Below, one piece after another: positions 23,321-29,926 of a stretch of 40,084 nt of DNA. Source of the stretch: Pirellulales bacterium. GTDB taxonomy: Bacteria; Planctomycetota; Planctomycetia; Pirellulales; Thermoguttaceae. The notes beneath the pieces are model-generated. The model saw only the letters and a list, made by a program, of their open reading frames with translations. It was not told the origin of the DNA and did not search any database. The stretch covers positions 1 to 40,084 of the forward strand of contig JADLEL010000213.1 in NCBI GenBank assembly GCA_020846145.1, read 5' to 3'. The translations under genes and the position numbers were made by a program. The stretch's first letter is position 1. Every line of letters begins with the position of its first letter.

Positions 23321-23614
23321 TTATACGATTACGGCGGCGCGGTTGGGGATCTCCATCCGCGGTTCGCCCCAAAATTCCACTCACTCGTCGCCCCGGGCGC
23401 CGGTAGGGCCGAGGTCCACAAGCATCACGCGGTCGTGCTCCCAGTTGAGGATCGACCAAAGGGCCTCCTTCAGCAACTGCCGTTCGACCGGTGAAAGCTC
23501 GCAGCGAAAGACGGAGAACTGCATCGGCTCGCCGAATCCGCACATTTTTTTGTAGGTTTTTCGCAACCGTTTGTCGTCGGCCACGTCGTAACACACCAGG
23601 AAAACATTCCGCAT
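23321..23614 (-). pseudogene. cas2: cas2 with a premature stop near the C-terminus
   Basis: The gene starts at the ATG at 23,614 (AAAGGAG upstream) with MRNVFLVCYDVADDKRLRKT, the Cas2 ferredoxin-like start including the conserved Asp in YDVADD. It continues through MQFSVFRCELSP to LVDLGPTGARGDE. There a TGA at 23,381-23,383 ends translation at 77 residues. The same frame then reads VEFWGEPRMEIPNRAAVIV and stops at TAA 23,321, giving the usual length of about 97. The Cas2 family often has Arg at this position, and CGA to TGA is one transition. The lost segment contains the C-terminal strand that contacts Cas1 in adaptation complexes, so activity is doubtful. Confidence 0.85.
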
Positions 23615-23637
23615 GGCAATGCTCCTTTATAATGCGA

Positions 23638-23719
23638 GGGGGACAGTCCCATTTTCGCGGCGATCAAGCGATTTAACCGGCCTATCGTCCTTTGCGCCAC
23701 GAAAATCGGGACAGTCCCC
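23638..23719 (+). repeat. GGGACAGTCCC-type palindromic repeat, copy 2
   Basis: Arms GGGGACAGTCCCATTTTCG and CGAAAATCGGGACAGTCCCC enclose a loop. The unit matches 3593-3675 closely along its length. It fills the gap between cas2 and cas4-cas1, which are normally adjacent, so it probably inserted there. Confidence 0.75.
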
Positions 23720-23727
23720 TATCTATT

Positions 23728-25467
23728 CTAGCGAGTGCAGAAGCTGGGATATTCGCCAATCTCGCCCAGCAGTACGCGACCGAGCAATCGAGCTTGCACC
23801 TCGAAGATACGTCGGTAGCTTACCCGGTAGCCGAAAATCGGATGCGTTACGAGCGTATCCATCCGCCGTTCGAACGAGGCGATGACCGCCCGGCGGCCGG
23901 CGTCCGTTAGCGCGACCGCGCCGGCCCGGCAGATAAAATCCTTTGCCGCCACCTCGCCGTTATTGACGAGCATGAGCACGGTCGAATCGGCCACGAGCGG
24001 ACGGAATTCCTCCGCCAGATCGAGCGGAAGCGAGGGACGCCCATAGCGCGGCCGATGATAAAAGCCGAGCATCACGTCGAAGCCCGCCGCGTGCAACGCG
24101 ATGGTCCACTCTTTCACCAACAATGCATAGACGAACGAGAGCATCGCATTGACCGGGTCGCGCGGCGGGCGGCGGTTGCGTCCCTCGACGTAGAACGCCT
24201 GATCGCCCTTCAACAGTCGGGCGAAACCGGCAAAATACGTCTTCGCGGCCATTCCTTCGACGCCCAGCAAACTCCCCGCATTCTCGGCCGCCTCGGCCTT
24301 CGGGACCAACCGGGCGAGTTGATCGATTTCCGCCCGGTCGTCCTCCGGCAGGTGCCGCCGCAAGAGCGTACGGGAGTTTTTGATCTTGCCGACCACGAAA
24401 CGCCGCGCGAGTTCGAGCGACTGCCGCGCATCGGCCGCAACCGCGAATTGCCGCATCCGCAATTCGATATTCTTGTGAGTCATGCCGACGGTCATTGCAT
24501 TGAACCAGCCGCCGTAGGAAAAGTGGCAGATTGGAATGCCGAGCGACGAAATCTCCCGCAGGGCCTGGGCGGTGATCTGCACGTTGCCGAAGACCGAAAC
24601 TTGCGAAACGTCGATCAGCTTCACCTTTTGCAGCGTTTCCTGCCGGGATTTGACTGTGAGCACGTCGCCGCTTTTTCCCAGCGTGACGCCTTGATCCTTG
24701 ACGTACAGCGGCAAGGCGTCGTCGCGGGCGGGCATCAGGCGGCGGACTTCGCCCAACGGCTGCTTATTCGCGGTTTTACCCTCGGGCGGCTCCGACTCTT
24801 TTTGCGTCAGGAGCCGCGTTTCATCCGGCAGACAGATGCCCACGAGCGAGCAGCGCGGGCATTTCGGGCTGTCTTCGAGCGGCGGCGGGATCGCACCGCC
24901 GGCGGCCATCGACTTCATTCCGGCGAGCAACTCGCGCGTGCGCGCGACAAGCGGCTCGTCGAAGGGGATCGACACCTTCCGCTTCGATTCGATGTAATAC
25001 AAAAATCCGCCTTCGCACAGATAGCCGTTCTCCCGCAGGATCAGGCCTTGGGTGCAAAGCTGCACCTGCTCCGGCTCCCAGGCATTGCCGGGCACGTCGG
25101 GCAAACGGCCGCGTTTGTAATCGACCGGCGAGGCAATGCCCGCGGTGATGTCGAGCACGTCGATCTTGGCGATCAGCCCTTCGAGCGGGGCCGAAAGCAT
25201 GACCGACCGCGAGTGGATCGGCTCGACGTCGGGTGGCAGCTCCGTCGATGCGTCGCCCTCACCGGGGACGGGGGACAGGGCCGGGCGGGACTCCGCCGAT
25301 GCGTCGCCCTCACCGCTCTCCACTTTCCCCTCTCCCCTCACTGCTCGCCCCTCTCCCCTCTCCCCTGGATCGGGAATGGCCTGCCGCGAGGGCTGATCGA
25401 CGCGGCGATGGCCGAAGCGGCCTTCGTGCGTGTCGAGATTGTCGGCGAATTCGCCCTGCACCCACAC
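23728..25467 (-). CDS. cas4-cas1: Cas4-Cas1 fusion (type I-G-like), N-terminally truncated
   Basis: Adaptation integrase fused to a Cas4 nuclease domain, an arrangement characteristic of type I-G (former I-U) loci. Cas4 part (about 1-235): WVQGEFADNLDTHEGRFGHR, a low-complexity insertion (about 35-80), SVMLSAPLEGLIAKIDVLD (metal Asp), PVDYKRG (Asp/Lys pair) and the iron-sulfur cysteines CPRCSLVGIC. Cas1 part (about 250-579): LLGVEGMAAKTYF (catalytic Glu), GFYHRPRYGRPSLPLDLAEE (catalytic His and Asp/Glu) and an intact C-terminus. The normal start with its YCPR cysteine is missing: immediately upstream the DNA switches to a cas3 stub. The GTG at 25,467 is only a possible start. Cas1 may still fold; Cas4 lacks one cluster ligand. 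Confidence 0.9.
   Translation of the reverse strand: MWVQGEFADNLDTHEGRFGHRRVDQPSRQAIPDPGERGEGRAVRGEGKVESGEGDASAESRPALSPVPGEGDASTELPPDVEPIHSRSVMLSAPLEGLIAKIDVLDITAGIASPVDYKRGRLPDVPGNAWEPEQVQLCTQGLILRENGYLCEGGFLYYIESKRKVSIPFDEPLVARTRELLAGMKSMAAGGAIPPPLEDSPKCPRCSLVGICLPDETRLLTQKESEPPEGKTANKQPLGEVRRLMPARDDALPLYVKDQGVTLGKSGDVLTVKSRQETLQKVKLIDVSQVSVFGNVQITAQALREISSLGIPICHFSYGGWFNAMTVGMTHKNIELRMRQFAVAADARQSLELARRFVVGKIKNSRTLLRRHLPEDDRAEIDQLARLVPKAEAAENAGSLLGVEGMAAKTYFAGFARLLKGDQAFYVEGRNRRPPRDPVNAMLSFVYALLVKEWTIALHAAGFDVMLGFYHRPRYGRPSLPLDLAEEFRPLVADSTVLMLVNNGEVAAKDFICRAGAVALTDAGRRAVIASFERRMDTLVTHPIFGYRVSYRRIFEVQARLLGRVLLGEIGEYPSFCTR
25240..25375 (-). repeat. Low-complexity and 25-bp repeat insertion inside Cas4
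   Basis: Positions 25,240-25,264 and 25,291-25,315 are 24 of 25 bases identical, with a period of 51 bases (17 codons). A CCCCTCTCC-type tract follows (about 25,325-25,373). The insertion stays in frame and adds about 45 residues poor in order (GEGDAS twice) between two Cas4 segments. Confidence 0.75.
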
Positions 25468-25494
25468 CGACGCGCGGTTAGGCCAGCGCGTGTT

Positions 25495-25793
25495 GGTAGC
25501 GCCTTCACCGAGTTCGCTTGGAGCAGCATCGCCAGATCGGTTGCCTGATCGACAACAGTTCGGCGATCGACCACATAAACCAACCGTCGTGGGGTCGCGT
25601 CATTGACATTGCGCGCAATGAGCCAGATGGCCATGACCATCGTTTTGCCGAGGCCCGTTGGAAGGTCAAGTCGCCGAGGAACACTGTTCCCCGCAAAGTG
25701 CTCGTGGAATAGGCGTTCCTGCCACGAAAGCGGCTTCCTGTCCGTTAGCTTCTCGAATACGTCTCTGAACTCTGTCTCATTCATGATTGGCAT
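25495..25793 (-). pseudogene. cas3: cas3 N-terminal stub (type I-G-like helicase)
   Basis: About 95 residues remain: FRDVFEKLTDRKPLSWQERL, then RRLDLPTGLGKTMVMAIWLI (Walker A) and RRLVYVVDRRTVVDQATDLA (motif Ia region). This is the beginning of the Cas3-type helicase of type I-G loci. After about position 25,495 the homology ends and the Cas4-Cas1 sequence begins in another frame, so a deletion has joined the two genes and removed the rest of cas3 and all effector genes. The start is ambiguous (ATG at 25,793 or 25,784), just after the WYL gene stop at 25,809. Confidence 0.8.
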
Positions 25794-25808
25794 CACTGCT
25801 TGATTCAA

Positions 25809-26954
25809 TTATTGAGATTGTTTTTGCCTCTTGGAACCGGGGGACGTCGGCTTATTCTTGGAAATCTTGTTTTCCTGGGGATTCTTGCGTTCGTAGTTGT
25901 CTTGGATATAAGCAGTTTCTTCAAGTATTTCCGCTCGGAGAGACTCGGGTTCCAGTACTTCGGCGTGGCGGCCGAAGCTGAGGAGCCAGCGCAAGATTTC
26001 TTCGGTGCCGTCGAGGTCGAACTCGGCCAGCAGGCTGCCGTCGCGCTGCGGCGCGAGTTTTTGGCTCTCGTGCCACTTCGATTCCTCCACATAGCGCACG
26101 ACCGGCGGCAGGAAGCGGACCTTCACGTGAACTTCGCCGTCGCCGCGGAAGATGCCGAACGACTTGCCCAGGTGCTCGGACAGGTTGAAGTCGTCAGGCC
26201 GTTGGAAGCGAACCTCGGTGACTTCGGCGTCTTCGATGCGATCGACCTTCCAGTGGCAGACATCCTCCTCGGTGCAGGAAGGGGGACAGGCACCATCGGC
26301 CGGAACGGCCCCGCGGGTGCTGCGCACCGATGGAGCCAGTCCCCGTTTCCGCTCCTTATCCAGATGTTTCCCGACCAGATAGAGCGAGCCGCGATGGTAA
26401 GCCAGCCCGTACGGATGCACGTCGTAAGTTACCGGCTCGGTGGCGCGGAGCGACTGGTAGGTGATAAAGACCGCCCGGGCGTCTTCGATGCCGATCATCA
26501 ATTGATCGACAATTTCGGACTTTTTCGAGTAATCGCTCGCACCAACCATCGTTTGATGGAAGAGCGCGGCGAATTTCTGCATGTATTTGAGCGAGCCATC
26601 GCCCAAGGTGGCGCGGATTTTCTTGAACGCCCGCTGGGCGGCTTCCCAAAACGGCGTGCCCGCCAGCGGTTCCAAAAACCGCTGCCCCAAGTAGAGCGCG
26701 GCGGCCTCGTCCCAGAGCAGGCGCAGGTCGGGCGGATCGCCGTCGCACTCGAGCTTCCATTTTTTACGCCCGAATTCCTCGACGATCTCTTCGAGCGGGA
26801 ATCCGGCCGCTTGGAACGTCTCCAGGTCGCGGCGAATGGTTTTCTCGCTCACGCCCGAATCTTCGGCCAATTCCTTGATCGTTACCCCGTACCGTCGCAC
26901 CGAAAGCGTGCGCAGCAAAAGCCACTGACGGACGAGCGGCGAACTGGCCTCCAT
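25809..26954 (-). CDS. WYL-domain transcriptional regulator
   Basis: A 381-residue regulator from the ATG at 26,954; 54 upstream in-frame codons look non-coding. The N-terminal winged helix-turn-helix reads RRYGVTIKELAEDSGVSEKT and IRRDLETFQ (about 20-50). The WYL core follows (about 180-330) with YQSLRATEPVTYDVHPYGLA and YHRGSLYLVG, then a C-terminal WCX-like extension. Such regulators commonly sit beside CRISPR-Cas genes and other defence loci and respond to nucleic-acid ligands. Between KHLDKERKRG and EEDVCHWKVD about 20 residues derive from an inserted palindromic repeat. The frame is intact. The C-terminus ends in a very basic tail. Confidence 0.88.
   Translation of the reverse strand: MEASSPLVRQWLLLRTLSVRRYGVTIKELAEDSGVSEKTIRRDLETFQAAGFPLEEIVEEFGRKKWKLECDGDPPDLRLLWDEAAALYLGQRFLEPLAGTPFWEAAQRAFKKIRATLGDGSLKYMQKFAALFHQTMVGASDYSKKSEIVDQLMIGIEDARAVFITYQSLRATEPVTYDVHPYGLAYHRGSLYLVGKHLDKERKRGLAPSVRSTRGAVPADGACPPSCTEEDVCHWKVDRIEDAEVTEVRFQRPDDFNLSEHLGKSFGIFRGDGEVHVKVRFLPPVVRYVEESKWHESQKLAPQRDGSLLAEFDLDGTEEILRWLLSFGRHAEVLEPESLRAEILEETAYIQDNYERKNPQENKISKNKPTSPGSKRQKQSQ
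26282..26344. repeat. Palindromic repeat inserted in frame in the WYL gene
   Basis: GGGGACAGGCACCATCGG (26,282-26,299) pairs with CCGATGGAGCCAGTCCCC (26,327-26,344) with two A-A mismatches. The 63-base unit equals 21 codons and separates conserved parts of the WYL core. Confidence 0.75.
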
Positions 26955-27120
26955 TATCGACCCCCTATCACGACGACAATTCCAAAAGAGTAATTGAGCA
27001 TAACGGATTCCTTCGATTCCGCAAGCCGTCTCCTCCCTCGGGCACAGGCATTTTTTCAATTTATTGGTGACCATGGCCCCCGTTTTCCTCTTGGGCAAGA
27101 GGCGTATTAAGAACATTTGC

Positions 27121-27705
27121 CTATAGGCACACCTTGCCCGGGGGCTCCTGCTTTATCTTGGCGATTGCCGGCAAGAGGGCCAGGAGCAAACGGGTTTCGG
27201 GGTGCATTTTCTGGCGAGTAAGCGGTCGCATGCTTTCCGCAAGGAGCTCGATCAGGTGCGGATCGCTAAACAGTCGAGCTTGTTGATACGCTTGATACAA
27301 AACGTGGTGCAAAACATCTTCCTTGTTGCGGATTTCATCCCTTCTGAAAAAATCTTCGGCTTGTCCGGCCACGAACACCGAAACAACGACCGGCAGTATT
27401 CGGGCCTTCGCAGCGCAGAGGACGCCGCGTCGGGCGGGGAGATAGCCTTCAATCCGCACTTTTTTAGCATCCAGCAGCGGCGCGAGCCAGCAAGCCACGG
27501 AGCGAGGAAGATAGCCAAGCACGGTTTCATGCGCGTTTTGGATCCGTATGGCGTGTGGATCGCGCAAATGCGTCCGCTCTCGTTCCAGGAAAACCACATC
27601 GTCCGTCTTGGGGGGCGCAACGCGATAATTGATTCGTGTGGCGTGAGTGTGGATTTCCCCGAGCAGGGATTGTGGAGATTGAATAGCAGAGTCAACGGTA
27701 GTCAT
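27121..27705 (-). CDS. HIRAN-domain protein
   Basis: A 194-residue protein starting at the ATG at 27,705. Residues about 22-115 form a HIRAN domain: FLERERTHLRDPHAIRIQNA then ETVLGYLPRSVACWLAPLLD and the KVRIEGYL end, in the normal order. HIRAN domains bind DNA ends or damaged DNA and occur alone or in SNF2 helicases such as HLTF. The C-terminal half (about 120-194) is helical and unassigned. It lies 166 bases upstream of the WYL regulator on the same strand. Standalone HIRAN proteins are common in defence neighbourhoods, but no partner enzyme is fused here. No clear ribosome site. Confidence 0.8.
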   Translation of the reverse strand: MTTVDSAIQSPQSLLGEIHTHATRINYRVAPPKTDDVVFLERERTHLRDPHAIRIQNAHETVLGYLPRSVACWLAPLLDAKKVRIEGYLPARRGVLCAAKARILPVVVSVFVAGQAEDFFRRDEIRNKEDVLHHVLYQAYQQARLFSDPHLIELLAESMRPLTRQKMHPETRLLLALLPAIAKIKQEPPGKVCL

Positions 27706-27853
27706 GGCTCGTTTTTTGTGTAAAGGTAAACTCTCGATATCTCTTCCCCCAGATAACAGCCGGGGGCATGAAGTTCCTTTGCACTAAGATAACACCAGGG
27801 TTGGACAGATTCCGGCCAACCCGGACACAAGTTCACTATCGGGTGAAGGGCCA

Positions 27854-27899
27854 AGTGCCAGCAACTGCGGGACACCTGAGTGCCAGCAACTGCGGGACA
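27854..27899. repeat. 21-bp direct repeat pair
   Basis: The same 21 bases occur at 27,854-27,874 and 27,879-27,899, separated by 4 bases. The spacing is too short for CRISPR. The region 27,706-28,080 otherwise has no gene that I can support. Confidence 0.7.
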
Positions 27900-28080
27900 G
27901 TCGGCGGCTCCGCATCCCTCGTTTTTCGCCGCTCACGGGCCACAGCTTGCTCCCCAACGGCATTTTCTGTGTCGTTTCCCGCGATTCTTGCCGTCAAGCC
28001 CTTGCGGGCCTTTCGAGGTTGATCTCTTCACAACCGCGTGATTTGCCCGCAGTCCACGAAATAAGCCAGGATTCGGATCC

Positions 28081-28269
28081 GGCTGCCTGCGGCCCTTCAA
28101 CGAGCTGGTGATCGACCATTACGGCAATGCTGCAGATGCGACTTTCGAGAACGGCGGTAAGGTCAATGGCTGGCTTCGGGTTTTTCCGGGTGCGGTGAGA
28201 TTGCGTGCGCTGCCGGTTCCGGCTTCCGCCAGAGCAGCTTTCCAGCCGTTACAATACTTGTACGCATGA
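28081..28269 (+). pseudogene. Gene fragment, perhaps of a radical-SAM/SPASM protein
   Basis: The plus strand reads GCLRPFNELVIDHYGNAADA, then NGGKVNGWLRVFPGAVRL and a stop at 28,267-28,269. A Cys followed by RPFNELVIDHYGN resembles the start of C-terminal SPASM-type segments of radical SAM proteins, where a Cys-containing stretch normally follows; here that stretch is absent. There is no start codon or upstream part. The assignment is weak. The 290 bases after it, up to 28,562, hold no gene; TATAAT at 28,322 lacks a convincing -35 box. Confidence 0.3.
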
Positions 28270-28562
28270 TAGACGAGCTATCTTCGCTCCGCAGCACACG
28301 CCATTCCAAGGATTTTTCCGCTATAATAGTCAACACCTAGTCGCTAGCTGACGCATTTGCTTTTTAAGGCCTCTCAGCGCGCGCTCGGAAGCTTCGGACC
28401 ATTTTTGGAGTTTCTGGGTCAGCCCGGCATGTTTGCGAGCGCTTCGGCGCGTCCTAGCGCGCCGGATTCGGGCGTTAGCCGGAAATCGAGAACGGGCAAG
28501 CCTTCCAGCAGATTGTTACGGGTATCCGGAAGGGATTTTGGCTGCCATTTCCGCGGAATGCG

Positions 28563-29777
28563 TTAAAATGCGACTTCCACCATCGAAAAGTCGTCGCTTA
28601 ATTGTTTGGAGTCGTGCAGTTCTTGCACATGCGCGAGCAAGCAATCTGCAAGGGGCTCGCGCGCTTCGCCCGAGGATATGAAATCGAGAAACTCCTCGAA
28701 TTTCCACATTTCTCCATCGGGGCGATCGATCTCAAAAACCCCGTCGCTGAATAAGTATAGTTTCATGTCGGGTTCGATGGCGATGCAATTCGTCTCGAAC
28801 GTGAGGTCCGAAACCATGCCGATAATCGGCCCCGTGGAATCGAGCGTTTGCAGGCTAGTTGCACCACCATCGCCCGTTTTGCACAGCAACGCCGGCGGAT
28901 GGCCGCCGCCGGCGTAGAGCAATTGCCGCGTGCTTTGGCGATAAACGCCGTACCAAATCGTGAAGTATTTGTTGTCGTGCAGATCCATGTCGAACGTGGT
29001 GTTGAGTCCCCGCAAGACTTGCCCGGGATCGCGGAAATCGGTGTTCGGCAGCGACTGCGAGCGGAGCACGTTCATGGCCGATACCGAGAGCAACGACGCC
29101 CCCACGCCGTGCCCGCTCACGTCCAGCAGATAAACGGCGAAATGGTCTTCGTCGAGCCAGTGGTAGCCGAACGAATCGCCGCCGAGTTGCATCGAGGGAA
29201 CGAATCGCCAATCGACGCGAACGGGACCTTTGTCGATCGGCTCGGGCAAGAGCGAGCAGACGTATTTCGCCGCCTGGGCAACCTCGTCGGCAAGCTGCTT
29301 CTGGCTCTCGGCCAAGCGGCGGTAGGCTTCGTTCCGCTCCAACTGGGCGATGTAGCCTCTGGAATGATAGCGAATCCGGGCGAGCATCTCCAGCTTGTCC
29401 GGCAGCTTCACCAGATAGTCGTTCGCTCCGACGGCGAAGGCCTGGGCCTTGATGATCGGCTCCTCCTTGGTCGAGAGCACGATCAAGGGGATTTCCCGCG
29501 TCGGTGGATTGGCGCGGAAAAATTTGACCAGTGTCAGGCCGTCCAATTCGGGCATGACCAGGTCTTGCAGAATGACCGTGGGGGCGAGGCGGTTGGCCTC
29601 GCCGATGGCCTTCGTCGGATCGGAGCAATAATGGAAAACGATGTCGCCTTCCTCCGCCAACATCCGGCGAACCGCTTCGGCGACGATCGGCTGATCGTCC
29701 ACCAACAGCACCGTCGCCGTGTGCTTGGGCAGCGTCTTGAGGGCGTCATTCCCGGCGTTATCCGCGTCGATCGACAT
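28563..29777 (-). CDS. Response regulator with PP2C-type phosphatase output (RsbU/SpoIIE-like)
   Basis: A 404-residue protein. The receiver domain (about 20-140) has VLLVDDQPIV, phospho-Asp in LQDLVMPELDG (Asp about 71), a switch Ser in IVLSTKEE, and Lys in DYLVKLPDK. A helical linker (about 145-175) leads to a PP2C/SpoIIE domain (about 185-404) with GGDSFGYHWL, LLDVSGHGVGASLLS, YAGGGHPPALL, LYLFSDGVFEI and DDFSMVEV, all metal-binding Asp positions present. Such proteins dephosphorylate anti-sigma-factor antagonists or similar targets when phosphorylated. It is divergent from cheA with a 149-base gap, so it is a likely output of the chemosensory kinase; that link is inference. Confidence 0.92.
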   Translation of the reverse strand: MSIDADNAGNDALKTLPKHTATVLLVDDQPIVAEAVRRMLAEEGDIVFHYCSDPTKAIGEANRLAPTVILQDLVMPELDGLTLVKFFRANPPTREIPLIVLSTKEEPIIKAQAFAVGANDYLVKLPDKLEMLARIRYHSRGYIAQLERNEAYRRLAESQKQLADEVAQAAKYVCSLLPEPIDKGPVRVDWRFVPSMQLGGDSFGYHWLDEDHFAVYLLDVSGHGVGASLLSVSAMNVLRSQSLPNTDFRDPGQVLRGLNTTFDMDLHDNKYFTIWYGVYRQSTRQLLYAGGGHPPALLCKTGDGGATSLQTLDSTGPIIGMVSDLTFETNCIAIEPDMKLYLFSDGVFEIDRPDGEMWKFEEFLDFISSGEAREPLADCLLAHVQELHDSKQLSDDFSMVEVAF

Positions 29778-29926
29778 AGTCGTTACATCCGTAGTATTGT
29801 TGGAACAAACTTTTCGCGCCCACCCATTCGGGTGAGGTTCGTGTCGAGTTGCTTGAGGGGCATCGGAGAACTATTATAGAGAGATACGCCACAATTCCCA
29901 ATATTATCCCGCGCAAACATCTTTTC

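Noticed and set aside
24055-25548. 497-codon plus-strand frame opposite cas4-cas1
   Set aside because: Antisense shadow of a gene with clear Cas4 and Cas1 catalytic motifs.
27854-27899. Possible second CRISPR array
   Set aside because: The gap between the two repeats is 4 bases, far too short for a spacer.
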